Positions 12,490 through 23,529 of a stretch of 64,000 bases of DNA are shown here, piece after piece. A model generated the notes under the pieces. The model was not told the DNA's origin. It ran no database searches and saw only the letters and a program-made list of their open reading frames with translations. The position numbers were made by a program, and so were the translations under genes. Positions within the stretch are counted from its first letter, which is position 1. Every line of letters starts with the position of its first letter. This stretch comes from Argentina anserina. Taxonomy: Eukaryota > Streptophyta > Magnoliopsida > Rosales > Rosaceae. Where the stretch lies: NCBI RefSeq assembly GCF_933775445.1, contig NC_065876.1, positions 18,104,001 through 18,168,000 on the forward strand, given 5' to 3'.

Positions 12490-14789
12490 CTGAAAGAGAA
12501 AAAACAATCTGTCATTTTTTCAATACAGATCTGTAAATTCAAAAAATGATAAGTAATTGTAGACAAATCCTTTATCTATGATTTGAGTTCTCAATTGTTC
12601 TTTAGGATGTCTATTACAAATGCCTAGAAGACAGTATCTGCAAATAACCAACCTAACTACTTCATTTTAGCCAAAACTGTTACTGCATAAAAATCACATA
12701 TTCAAGCCATGTAACATTTGTCATTTTTTCAATGCAGATCCCCAACTTCAAAAACTGAGAAGTAATTGTAGAAAAATCCTTTATCTATGATTCAAGTTCT
12801 CAATTTTTCTTTAGGATGTCTATTACAAATGTCTAGAAGACATTATCTGCAAATAACCAATCTAACTACATTTTAGCCAAAACTGTTACTGCATAAAAAT
12901 CACAGATTCAAGCCATGTAACATTTGTCATTTTTTCAATGCAGATTTGCAACTTCAAAAACTGAGAAGTAATTGTAGAAAAATCATTTATCTATGATTCA
13001 AGTTCTTAATTTTTCTTTAGGATGTCTATTACAAATGTCTAGAAGACATTATCTGCAAATAACCAACCTAACTATTTCATTTTAGCCAAAACTTTTACTG
13101 CATAAAAATCACAGATTCAAGCTATGTAACATTTGTCATTTTTTCAATGCAGATCTGCAACTTCAAAAACTGATAAGTAATTGTAGAAAAATCATTTATC
13201 TATGATTCAAGTTCTCAATTTTTCTTTAGGATGTCTATTACAAATGTCTAGAAGACATTATCTGCAAATAACCAACCTAACTATTTCATTTTAGCCAAAA
13301 CTTTTACTGCATAAAAATCACAGATTCAAGCCATGTAACATTTGTCATTTTTTCAATGCAGATCTGCAACTTCAAAAACTGATAAGTAATTGTAGAAAAA
13401 TCATTTATCTATGATTCAAGTTCTCAATTTTTCTTTAGGATGTCTATTACAAATGTCTAGAAGACATTATCTGCAAATAACCAACCTAACTACTTCATTT
13501 TAGCCAAAACTTTTACTGCATAAAAATCACAGATTTAAGCCATGTAACATTTGTCATTTTTTCAATGCAGATCTGCAACTTCAAAAACTGATAAGTAATT
13601 GTAGAAAAATCTTTTATCTATGATTCAAGTTCTCAATTTTTCTTTAGGATGTCTATTACAAATGTCTAGAAGACATTATCTGCAAATAACCAATCTAACT
13701 ACTTCATTTTAGCCAAAACTGTTACTGCATAAAAATCACAGATTCAAGCCATGTAACATTTGTCATTTTTTCAATGCAGATTTGCAACTTCAAAAACTGA
13801 TAAGCAATTGTAGAAAAATCATTTATCTATGATTCAAGTTCTTAATTTTTCTTTAGGATGTCTATTACAAATGTCTAGAAGACATTATCTGCAAATAACC
13901 AACCTAACTATTTCATTTTAGCCAAAACTTTTACTGCATAAAAATCACAGATTCAAGCCATGTAACATTTGTCATTTTTTCAATGCAGATCTGCAACTTC
14001 AAAAACTGATAAGTAATTGTAGAAAAATCATTTATCTATGATTCAAGTTCTCAATTTTTCTTTAGGATGTCTATTACAAATGTCTAGAAGACATTATCTG
14101 CAAATAACCAACCTAACTACTTCATTTTAGCCAAAACTGTTACTGCATAGGTTCTAAATTTCACCTCTTCGAATCAAAGTTTCAGACTTTACATTCAAAA
14201 TATAAAAAAACAATGAACTTTATCAGTAAGACAGTAGCCAAAACTGTTACTGCATAAAAATCACAAATTCAAGCCATGTAACATTTGTCATTTTTTCAAT
14301 GCAAATCTGCAACTTCAAAAACTGATAAGTAATTGTAGAAAAATCATTTATCTATGATTCAAGTTCTCAATTTTTCTTTAGGATGTCTATTACAAATGTC
14401 TAGAAGACATTATCTGCAAATAACCAACCTAACTACTTCATTTTAGCCAAAACTTTTACTGCATAAAAATCACAGATTCAAGCCATGTAACATTTGCCAT
14501 TTTTTCAATGCAGATCTGCAACTTCAAAAACTGATAAGTAATTGTAGAAAAATCATTTATCTATGATTCAAGTTCTCAATTTTTCTTTAAGATGTCTATT
14601 ACAAATATCTAGAAGACATTATCTGCAAATAACCAACCTAACTACTTCATTTTTAGCCAAAACGTTTACTGCATAGGTTCTAAATTTCACCTCTTCGAAT
14701 CAAAGTTTCAGACTTTACATTCAAAATATAAAAAAGCAATGAACTTTATCAGTAAGACAGTAGCCAATAGCAGCTCTTCACAGCCTTAC
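12490..14789 (-). other. Inferred 5'UTR intron of the hAT transposase gene
   Basis: On the minus strand a donor CAG|GTAAGG lies at 14789, and an acceptor TTCTCTTTCAG|G ends at 12490, five bases upstream of the transposase ATG. Almost the whole 2.3 kb between them is the 209-bp tandem array. Splicing is inferred from the consensus sites only. Confidence 0.55.
12513..14640. repeat. Tandem array of about ten 208-209-bp monomers inside the hAT element
   Basis: The word 'tcattttttcaatgcag' or a close variant begins at 12513, 12721, 12927, 13136, 13345, 13554, 13763, 13972, 14288 and 14497. The steps are 206-209 bp, except one of 316 where about 107 bp (containing 'ggttctaaatttcacctc') interrupts. 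That interrupting block recurs at about 14675-14765, after the last monomer. Copies look highly similar, so expansion or homogenisation was recent. Confidence 0.95.
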
Positions 14790-15562
14790 CTGGGTTGTTG
14801 GTGTATTGGCCTTTTCTTTTACTGTTCACTTTAAGTCTTGCAAAAACGAGAGATGCAGGATTCTCCTGTAAAGAAAACAACAAAACCAGATAGTTGTTCA
14901 GCTTCCCAAAATTCAACTCCTATATTCAATCAATTGTCAACTCAAAACACCTCTCCAATCTCACCATTCTCAAACCCAACCCACTTCATCAAACATCATC
15001 AAAACCCAAAGAGATTCAAACATGAAAACTAAAGCAGTAAAGCTTGAATTTGTGATCTAAAATGGTGAAACCAAAATCATCAAACAAAACCCCAATTCAA
15101 CTAGCATGTAATCCCAATCAAACCAAATCACTCAATCATAAAAAATGAAAATTTAAGATAGAAATTGTGACCTGGGAGAAGGGAAAGAGAAGTGACGAGT
15201 GGGAGGAGTAGTGGGTGGTCGGACGCGGTGAATATTTAGGGCGGATCGGTGAAGAGAAAACGGAGGTGGTGAGATCGGAGGTGGTGAGATCGGAGGTCTG
15301 TTTTTGAGATTGAATGAGTGCGTGTGAGACTGAGACAAAAACAATTGTGAATTGTCTAAAAAATTGGTAAGGACAAAAATACCCCAACGTGTCCTCCTTA
15401 TTTGCGTGTCCATTTTGGACACGCGCGTGTCCATTACGTATTGCAGCGTGTCTGAGCCGTGTCCAAAGTCAGTTCGCGTGTCCAAGCGTGTCCGTGTCCG
15501 TGTCCATGTCCGACACGCGACACGCGACCCAAATGGAGTGTCCGTGCTTCATAGGCTGCAGC

Positions 15563-16597
15563 TGTACTTAGAATGAAATGATCTTGAGAATACTACGTCT
15601 CAAAAGTGATGATCGTTATTGATGATGTTATTCATCGGTTGGCTAAAGGAAACAAACACGTTAAACTAATGCCTAAAAGTATTCCATGAATCAGTCGAAG
15701 TCATAAAAGACGTGTTTCCGCCGTATGAGCGATGATAAGTCTTAAGAGATGAAACTCTCCACATTTAAGTATGATATGTGTATGCATGTGTATGTATGAT
15801 AAGGCCAAGATGATGGCTTAGTGCGCCCACACACATGTCAATGCTTGATCACAGGACGTTATGACATCAAATCATATATCCCAACACAAAAGATACTTCG
15901 ATGAAGTGATATCAGAATTTGCCCAGATTCGTAGGTCAACTTCCACGGGACCTATAGGGTAGCTCACTTGTTGCAAAATGGTGAATTTGGTACCATTGGA
16001 AAGCTCTATATGTCTACTTTCCGGAAACTGCAGCTGAGTCAACTTCGACGGAGCTTTGTGATCAGCTCAGAACGAACTAGGTTGTGAACCATATATCACT
16101 GGAAAGCCACGGGTGTCTACTTTCCAGAACGTTTTACGGTTCATCCATACCTATTGTATCGAATAAGTTATGACTGTTTAAGTGCGTGAATGTCATACCA
16201 CGCATGAATCTGTTTTTCATTGCAAACTCTTGTTTTGAGTTGTTATGCAATTCTCTTTCTTTTGATCCATATACAGATAACTGTACATGTTTGATTTAAG
16301 AATCTTTGGTGAAATTTGATATTCAAATCATTAACCCTTTACTACTTTTGAAGAATGTGAAGAGCGTTTGTAAACGCTATTTATCTAAACTCTGAGATTG
16401 AGTTATCGATTAAGGGGAGTTGTTTTGTAGACTTCATTGAGAGTCTATATCTTCAATTGTAGTTGGTGTGTTGTGCTCTTTTTCCTTTCGACCAAGCTTT
16501 TTATTTTACCCAAGAGGTTTTTGTTTTGTTTGGCAAGGTTTTTACCGAGGGAACAGTTATGCACCATGACACATTATGATTGTGATACAAGGTGGAG
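15563..16597 (+). mobile_element. Decayed copia-type element, part 2 (right of the hAT insertion)
   Basis: From about 15920 this aligns with 47365-48140 of the young element: 'ttcgtaggtcaactt', 'ggtgtctactttcc', 'gcaaactcttgttttgagttg', 'gttgttttgtagactt', 'cccaagaggttttt'. The block ends in the purine-rich 'aaggtggag' just before an LTR, matching the polypurine tract position of the young copy. There is no intact coding sequence. Confidence 0.7.
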
Positions 16598-16790
16598 TGT
16601 TGTAGAAGAATTACTATACGTAATCTTCCGGTGTATCTTGTCATATTTAGTATAGGTTAGTCTAGTTAAAGAATGGTATATAATTTTTGTATCAATGTAA
16701 TGCCTATATATAAAGTCTCCTTATCAATGAATAAAAATGATATTTCTCCATATTCGATGCGTATTACGTTATTCTGTAACAATTGTAACT
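16598..16790 (+). mobile_element. 3' LTR of the decayed copia-type element
   Basis: It starts TGTTGTAGAAGAATTACTAT, comparable with TGTTCCGGGAGAATTACTAT of the young LTRs, directly after the polypurine-like tract. It contains 'tgcctatatataaag' at the position of the young LTR's TATA region. The right edge (CA at 16790) is approximate and no target duplication was recognised. Confidence 0.6.
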
Positions 16791-18363
16791 GCAGCTAGGA
16801 TGAATTTATCATTGGTAGTGTTTAAAAGAGAATCATATATTCAGGAGCAGTGGGGCATATAGACAATACTGCAATATAATCACACCGCCAATTTAACTAA
16901 ACAACCACTAAGAAGTTAAATATGAAGAAAATGGTCTTACTTTAACAAGTAAACAGAGCCAGAATATTGCTAACCTTTATTGCAGAAGCCGCCTCTTCCA
17001 AGTTTCAAGGAAATGCATGAGTCAGAAATGGGATTAAACTTATCAACAACGGTAGCATCCAAACTGTACCATCCTTCTCAGTGGAGGAGACCACATAGAT
17101 GGAAGACACAACTAAAACGGATGCCTTTCTAGGTTTCACCTCTCAGACACCCTGGAAATAACCTCATCAAAATGATATAATAAAGATGAGACAGTTGCAC
17201 AGCTAAAGAAAAAAGATCACCGAATTAAGATTGGCAATACCTCGGACCTGAAGCCGTTAAAGTGAAAGATTTATCTCTATCTCTTATTGCTCGGCGACTT
17301 GTTTCGCAAATAATGCAGCAATTCTAAGTGTCATAACAACTTCTCTAGGTTTTGATTTCTCCTACAACTCAATGTTCACTATAACTAAGTATGAATAGCA
17401 AACTATTTAAATGCTCAAACAAATTTGTGGATAACAACTGAGGCGAATAGAAAATAGACACAGATAGACAGTAAATTGTAAAAAGCTCAATCAGTAGACT
17501 GAACAAAGAAATATTCAAGAGACTGCAACTGACTTAACCGCTCATGGTAAACAATAACATAAAATCGAAATTGGGAGGGGCAGAGAGAGAGTATCTTCGG
17601 GCTCACCAAATGTAACTGAACTGAGCATCAAACGCAGAGTGGAGTCAGTTTACAAGTCAGTCCACTTATAATAGCGAACACTATAACACTTATTTACCAT
17701 GCAAGAACGAAACATGAAGACAATACGAAAGAGAAGTGCTTCATGGGAGTCTGAAAGAACTCATACTGATACACAATAATCATGACTGTACATTCACCAT
17801 ATCAGTTGATTATGGTCCAATTTTATTAATTTCCATGCATTTTGGCACTGCAGGCGGTAGAACTTGCAACGGGGCACCAAAACACACCCGACCAGCCCAT
17901 AACCTAATTAATTGCTTATAAGAAGAAGATCAAACTCCAATTGCAGATATCATTATGCTTTCTCTCCGTCTGGCTTAGATTATGCGCAATACTAAATTCT
18001 GGTGATGGATAGACTCATAGACATGATAATATAATGAGAAGTAATGACTATGTTTCGGTACAATTCAATCTCAGGGTGTATAATGTACGAATTCTTTTGC
18101 CACCATTTCAACTATGTACTAACAGTCTGCAAATCCGCCATGACAACAAGTGCTTTATATCATAGCAGGCAGCTAATTAACCATAAAACCGAACATTTGC
18201 TCATTAGTGGACAAGTCTCTATTTTAGCAACTCCTAACTTAAACTACAGAATTGAATTTAAATGCAGAGCTTCATAGTCCTGATTAGTAAGAGCCGTGAT
18301 TGATATATTACAAAGTGACATAAGAGATTAGTATTACTGACACTGATCGACTCCGGCTCATAC
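16791..18363. other. Intergenic stretch without recognised features
   Basis: AT-rich and non-repetitive at the scale I can judge. Open frames are short (61-77 codons) and resemble nothing known to me. The right part probably includes the 3'UTR of the minus-strand SDR gene that follows. Confidence 0.4.
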
Positions 18364-18432
18364 TCAAACGGTGAGAGAAGCACCATTGTCAGCTGGGGTG
18401 AGATGCAATATCATTGTAGCAGCCTTGACAGC

Positions 18433-19142
18433 TCACACACGAGGCTCCGGGTAACTATCCATATTCTGCGGTCCGAAGCAAGATTCAAGCATGTCAGCGT
18501 GAATCACCCCCGGGTTGAGAGCCACAATGCCCATGTCCTTGGGCAACTCCTTGGCCACCGAGCGGGTCAGACCCTCCACGGCCCATTTCGAGGCGCAGTA
18601 AGGCGCCACGTGAGCGGCGCCGGATCTGCCCCAGCCGGAGGACATGTTGACAATGATTCCGGTGGCCGGAGCCGGGTCCCGCTTGAGCATCAGAGGAATG
18701 AAGTGGCGCAAGACGTTGGCGACGCCCTTGACATTGGTGTCAACGACGCTGTCGAACTGCTCGGCCGGAACCTCCCAGAGCCTGTTGTTGCTGTTAATGA
18801 CTCCGGCGTTGTTGACCACGATGTCGGGGACGCCCTTCTTCTCCATCACAACACGAGCCAGCTCCCCAAAATCAATATAAAACATGTCACAATTGGATTC
18901 AATTGAATATGAGAATTGAGGGAGGAGGAGGAGAGAGTACGGACGACGTCGGCGGGGAGGAAGAGGTGGTTGTCGGAGGAGAGTTCGGACTGGAGGGAAA
19001 TGAGCTTATCCTGAGAACGGGAGCAGCCGATAATGGTGTGGCCCCTTTTGGCCATCTCGACGGCGAGTGCGCGGCCAAGGCCTTTGCTAACTCCGGTTAT
19101 AAGAACGGTCCGACCGGCATTGGCTGCTTTGGTAGGCACCAC
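18433..19142 (-). CDS. SDR-family reductase, pterin aldehyde reductase-like, prematurely stopped
   Basis: This is a classical short-chain dehydrogenase/reductase. The N-terminus has the NADP(H)-binding motif TGVSKGLGRALA and GCSRSQDKL. The second exon has NNAGVINSN, the catalytic YCASK with an upstream serine (NMSSGWGRSG), and the LNPGVIHADML segment. It best matches plant NADPH-dependent pterin aldehyde reductases, which salvage folate breakdown products in the cytosol. Two oddities stand out. First, TGA at 18433-18435 ends the frame, yet 22 further in-frame codons (AVKAATMILHL...NGASLTV) follow to a normal stop at 18364-18366, so a conserved tryptophan codon has probably mutated. Second, the exon 1/exon 2 junction (about 18850-18940) lacks the usual residues between 'PADV' and 'ELARVV', so splice sites are uncertain. 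It may be a pseudogene. Confidence 0.78.
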
Positions 19143-19383
19143 GTTATGCCTCTCTTCTCTCTTCTCTGATTTACCACAGAATGGACGACCAGGACTGTCT
19201 AGAGCTTATTGGCTGCTTTTCTTATAAGTTTTTTTTTTGGTACAGACTTTTCTTATAAGTTGAGGCAGTGCTTTTCTTATAAACAGATGCTATTTTAAGG
19301 GATAAGTAGAAGTTCGGAGTGAGTGATTTGATTTGATTTTTTATGTGAAATTTGATTCATATTATGGGATGAATATAATTTGG

Positions 19384-19538
19384 CGACCACTGTTTATTTG
19401 TACACTTTGTGTTTATCTTTTTAAAATATGTGTTTAATTATTTAATTATTATCTAATTATGAGTTATGAAATTTGACGACCACTGTTTATTTGTACACTT
19501 TGTGTTTATCTTTTTAAAATATGTGTTTAATTATTTAG
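19384..19538. repeat. Direct repeat of about 61 bp, offset 93 bp
   Basis: 'gaccactgtttatttgtaca' and the following 40 bases occur at 19385 and again at 19478, almost identical. The repeat lies in the AT-rich interval between the divergently transcribed SDR gene and the TNL gene. No function is visible. Confidence 0.85.
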
Positions 19539-19855
19539 TTATGAAAAATACACGTGACATGAGTTTAAAACAGGTGTTTGTTTAATGTTTACTTAAGTTG
19601 TGATTTCTAATATGCTCTCATAATACTTCCATGTTGGACACAAAGTTTTGCAACCCAGCATTTACCGGCCCAATCCATTAACAGAAGATAGAAAATAAAC
19701 TTTTTCGTTGGGTCCCGATGATTTCCCAGACGACGACGACGACGACTCGTCTTGAGGAGTTGACTCGGTAGAGTGGAATCTTTGTCTCTAATAAATATCA
19801 GACGACCAGTTCGACTGTTCGAGTTAGCTTTGATGTTGTTTGTGTTTCTCTAATA

Positions 19856-21245
19856 ATGGCCGCTTCTTCATCTACATCTTCTTCCGGCGGTCACTGGAAG
19901 TACGATGTCTTCCTCAGTTTTCGAGGGGAGGACACTCGCAAAAGCTTCGTTTGCCATCTCTACAAAGCTCTAGAACAGAAAGCCATCCGCACCTTCATCG
20001 ATTCTGAGAAGCTCAAAAAAGGCAACCAAATTTCCGAGCTACTCAACGCAATTGCCGATTCGAATATTTCGGTTGTAGTCTTGTCTCAAAACTATGCCAC
20101 TTCCGCTTGGTGTTTGAAAGAGGTCGTCAAAATCATGGAGTGCTGTGATAATGATGAGAAGAAGCAGACTGTGGTGCCCATTTTCTATGAAGTAGATCCC
20201 TCTGATGTTCGGAAATTGAAGAACAAGTTTGGTGCTGCTTTTACCGTATATGAAGGAGATCCCAACCTCGACGTGAAAGAAGTGGAGACATGGAAAGCTG
20301 CACTTAAGAGAATCGCGAATCTATCTGGCTGGGATTCGCGACAGTATCAGTGAGTCTTCTTCATTCTCTCACTTAACTTCTAAATGCTGCTGTTTACTTC
20401 TTTACTTGAATTCTTTATATTTTTGAAGTCTACCCAGTTGGTATGTACTTACATGGAAATTACTTGGCTTTATCTCTTTTGTTGATTTTTTGTTACTGTT
20501 GCGGACATGGATCGATATTGTATAAGACTGTCTTGCTCTGACTACTGATTTCAAAGTTTCTAGGGATGACATCGAGCTCATTGAGAATATTGTGGGAGAC
20601 ATTTTAGAAAAATGGATTCACTTCCCCCGACTTTCCAATTTACCGAACAATTTGGTTGGAACATCACATTAAGGAAGTGACTTTGCGGTTGGGTCGTGGG
20701 GGGGGGGGGGGGGGGAGAGAGAGAGATGTTGTTCGTGCAAAACAACTATTGCTCTAGAGCTGTTTATGACAAACTCGTTCATCAGTTTGAACACAAGTGT
20801 TTTGTTTATAATGTGAAAGAAGGTCTATTGAAGAAAGGTGCAGCACAAATGCGGGGAGAAGTTCTATCTATGCTCATGAAGGGAAATGAGCAGAGTGCTG
20901 ACATTTTCAATGAAGGTTCCAATCTGATACTGGAAAGGCTAGGTAATAAAAAAAAATTTAGTTGTTCTTGATGATGTTGAAGCTTCTTCCCAGATTGAGG
21001 CCTTACTTGGAGATTTTTCTTCATTTGGTGTTGGAAGTAAAATCCTCATAACAACTAGGGATAATGAATCACTAGCTGGAGTTAATGAGACATATGACCC
21101 CAAGTGTTTAAATCATAGTGAATCGTTCATGAAGCATGCCTTCAGAACAAACCAAGTGAGTGAGGAGTTCGGTGATCTCTCAAAGCGAGCCATAGAGTAT
21201 GCAGAGGGTCTTCCTTTAGCACTTGAAGTCCTAGGAGACATCTAG
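19856..21245 (+). pseudogene. TIR-NBS resistance gene, broken and lacking LRRs
   Basis: Exon 1 (19856-20349) encodes a good TIR domain: YDVFLSFRGEDTR, FIDS..L..G, LSQNYATSAWCLKE, PIFYEVDPSDVR. A GTGAGT donor follows, and exon 2 starts after TTTCTAG at 20564 (DDIELIENIVGDIL). The frame is lost near 20670. The segment that should hold the P-loop is replaced by a run of about 18 G plus a GA repeat (20697-20725), leaving only KTTIA out of frame. Further on are RAVYDKL, kinase-2 LVVLDDV (20958, after a poly-A frameshift), GSKILITTRD (21037) and GLPLALEVLG. A stop at 21243-21245 ends the homology, with no LRR. Intact members are intracellular immune receptors whose TIR is an NADase. Exon 1 alone could still give a TIR-only protein. 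Confidence 0.88.
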
Positions 21246-21420
21246 CTCTTCTGTTTCTTGTCCTGGAAGCTATTCCTAAGCTTAACAATCTTAGGAGGAT
21301 CAGAGACAATAGTTTCCACTAGGAGGTCATCAGGAGGAGTATTAGTAGTATCAGCTTCATCCTGAAGAATGCTGAACCTAGAAACAGACACTTTGGACTT
21401 TTTCACATTAACCAAAAATC
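21246..21420 (-). pseudogene. Minus-strand coding-like fragment abutting the TNL relic
   Basis: On the minus strand an uninterrupted frame reads VNVKKSKVSVSRFSILQDEAD ... SFQDKKQKS and stops with TAG that overlaps the end of the TNL homology (TAG/CTA at 21243-21246). It resembles retroelement-type linker protein but I cannot name a family. Its abrupt join to the TNL suggests the rearrangement that removed the LRR region. Confidence 0.35.
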
Positions 21421-21754
21421 ACATGCAGAACTCAATATATATGAGCTACACTGACTTGAAAAATAAAATAAACCAATAATCTAGAGATAACTTAATAAAA
21501 TAAACGGAAAAGCAAATGAACACTAGCCAGCCTGAGGCCGCTTTATATATAGGAAATGAAGAAAGTTTTGTTACAGGGACAAAAAAAAAAGTAAAGATCT
21601 TGCTGCAAAGTGTCGAGTTCAGTCCATATATGAAAAAGAACATGTTACAATTGACGATTGAAGAAATGAGAAATTTATTAAAAGAAAAAAACAGTTATGT
21701 GACTTGGAAACACAGCATTACAGTCAACTTGCTCAAAGAAACTAAAGGGTAGAG

Positions 21755-23482
21755 TCAAAACATTTTGCCTGGGGAAGTTCTAGAACAATTCAACATCAAG
21801 CTTTTCATAAAGGGGTCAAATGAATTTGAGTCCAGGATGATCCATGAAGACTCAAACATCTCATGGAAGAACTCTGCAGAAATCTCCTGGGCTGCACTTC
21901 GGAATGCAAGTCCAAATGAATTTCCTTTGACTGCTCCGACTCGAGGCTTCCCACAAACACCAACTACGATCATCTTCTTGGGATCTTGTGCCAAACAAGC
22001 ACAAACCAGAGGTTTCATTCTAGCTCCCTTCTCTTTCAGAGCATCCATCAGAAAATAGCAGAATTTTGTCAATGCCTGGGGGTACCCCAATAGTTTTGCA
22101 TCTACAGAGTCTTCGAGTTTCACCGACACAAATTTCGTTCCAGTCCTTATATTCGTTACTGCTCTACTTCCTTGTCTAGCAATTGCCCTTTGTACCAGAA
22201 TTGCTTTCTGCATTCCAGCTTTCAGCTTATCAAGATTGTTCAATGACAGTGCATCATAAGCCACCCCAAACTGCTTGGCAGCACAAGAACCATCTGATTC
22301 CACAAACGATTCAAGCAAAGCTGTAACTCCATAAACCACATCCGCTGCATATACCCTTGAGCCATAGCCATGGATACGCAAAAAGCTCCGGTAGTAGAAA
22401 TCAGTGAGTCCATATTCAGGTAAAAGCTGTTCGAATTGAGCTTTCATCCTCCTTTTTACCTCAACATTCATGAATGAGAACTTCTGTTGGCAATCCTCGA
22501 GCGCAAATCCCATCCTTGCCAGTAGAAAAATAAGCCTAGAGATTCCTTTGTCATTCCACGTCTTCATTTTGGTTGCAGAGTATGAGGAACATTTCATGGA
22601 TTCAAATAAATTCCATTCATGTAACAGCATCAGCCTAGGTACATCTTCAAATGCAATTCTATCTGTCACTGAAGTCACAGCCTCCAAAGTCCCTGAGCTG
22701 ATAATGAGCTGCTCAAGCTCCATGACAGCAGCCTGGTACCTCTCATCAGTGAGCCTATGGTGTACAAACTGATCCGTCAAAGAAACACAAGACAACCAAA
22801 GCAACTCGTTTGTATTCTTCCTCAACGAATGCGCCAAATCATACATCAAACACCCAGAAGGCTTACCATGAAAAGAACCCAAATGGTAGTATTTCTTCTT
22901 CAACCTCTTGAAAAGCTTCTCCGGGCCTTGTTCTTCTTCTTCTTCAGACACCCTCCTCTTCTTTCTCGAACCATCCCCATCCCCACTCTCACTATCTCCA
23001 TCCAGCTCATCATCACTATTCAAGTCACTCGCATTAGCCAATGCCGAGACATCATGAAAATCGTAGGCTAAATCTCCCTGCAGCTCATCTTCCTGGGTAT
23101 AAAGCACAACCACGCTCTCGTTCTGCTCACTCAGATTATGCAGATGAATGGGGCGGTGACTGTCCACCACGAAAACACGCGACAATGGGGACAAACCGAG
23201 CAGCCTCCTCAGGTCGCGGTGGCATCCCCAGTTGATCAAAAGAATAGTAATCGGATTCTCCTCCGACAGCCCTGCGTACTTGTGAATGTCCTGAAAGGAA
23301 GACACCGGATAACACGAGTACCCGACGGAATCGGATTCGAGAACATGAAGAATGATTTTGAGAGCACAGAGAGAGTCGACATCTGAAGTCGACGGGAATA
23401 TCAGCAGTGGGGAACCAGATGAGGCTTTCGCCGATTCACGGAGCCTCCAGTAGAAGGAGGCTACTGTTTTCTCTCTAACCAT
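21755..23482 (-). CDS. CDC45: CDC45, replication-initiation factor of the CMG helicase
   Basis: A single uninterrupted frame encodes about 575 residues from MVREKTVASFYWRLRES, the conserved N-terminus of plant CDC45. An upstream in-frame ATG (23521) would add 13 residues without conservation, so I prefer 23482. Features in order: the DHH-like N-terminal fold (LLIFPSTSDVDSLCALKII; ILLINWG; VVDSHRPIHLHN), an acidic low-complexity insert (about 150-190: DLNSDDELDGDSESGDGDGS, KKRRVSEEEEEQ), then the CDC45-specific region (YHLGSFHGKPSGCLMYDLAH; RLMLLHEWNLFESM) and a conserved C-terminus (ESSWIILDSNSFDPFMKSL). CDC45 binds MCM2-7 and GINS to form the replicative helicase in the nucleus. Length and conservation suggest an intact gene. 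It has no intron here. Confidence 0.95.
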   Translation of the reverse strand: MVREKTVASFYWRLRESAKASSGSPLLIFPSTSDVDSLCALKIILHVLESDSVGYSCYPVSSFQDIHKYAGLSEENPITILLINWGCHRDLRRLLGLSPLSRVFVVDSHRPIHLHNLSEQNESVVVLYTQEDELQGDLAYDFHDVSALANASDLNSDDELDGDSESGDGDGSRKKRRVSEEEEEQGPEKLFKRLKKKYYHLGSFHGKPSGCLMYDLAHSLRKNTNELLWLSCVSLTDQFVHHRLTDERYQAAVMELEQLIISSGTLEAVTSVTDRIAFEDVPRLMLLHEWNLFESMKCSSYSATKMKTWNDKGISRLIFLLARMGFALEDCQQKFSFMNVEVKRRMKAQFEQLLPEYGLTDFYYRSFLRIHGYGSRVYAADVVYGVTALLESFVESDGSCAAKQFGVAYDALSLNNLDKLKAGMQKAILVQRAIARQGSRAVTNIRTGTKFVSVKLEDSVDAKLLGYPQALTKFCYFLMDALKEKGARMKPLVCACLAQDPKKMIVVGVCGKPRVGAVKGNSFGLAFRSAAQEISAEFFHEMFESSWIILDSNSFDPFMKSLMLNCSRTSPGKMF

Positions 23483-23529
23483 GAGTTTTGAGGGTTTCGG
23501 AACCCTAGATCTAAATTCCAACTCAAATT

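Larger units (their letters stand above)
9807..15554 (-). mobile_element. hAT transposon, 5.7 kb, with defective transposase
   Basis: The element is bounded by an 8-bp duplication GCTGCAGC at 9799-9806 and 15555-15562. The ends are inverted: CTAAGAAGCACGGA on the left and, read in reverse complement, CTATGAAGCACGGA on the right. Subterminal GTGTCC/GGACAC words are clustered at both ends. It encodes a minus-strand transposase with BED finger, DUF659 and hAT dimerisation regions. The TSD length, termini and protein all fit the hAT superfamily. It sits inside the decayed copia-type element. The TSD is itself a palindrome, so the edge could shift by a base or two. Confidence 0.93.

Noticed and set aside
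12513..14640. Possible CRISPR-like array
   Set aside because: Monomers are 209 bp head to tail with no unique spacers, in a plant transposon; it is an ordinary tandem repeat.
18403..19227. Plus-strand frames of 77-167 residues
   Set aside because: They are antisense shadows of the SDR gene, which has clear motifs on the minus strand.
21765..23386. Plus-strand frames opposite CDC45
   Set aside because: Antisense shadows of a conserved minus-strand gene.
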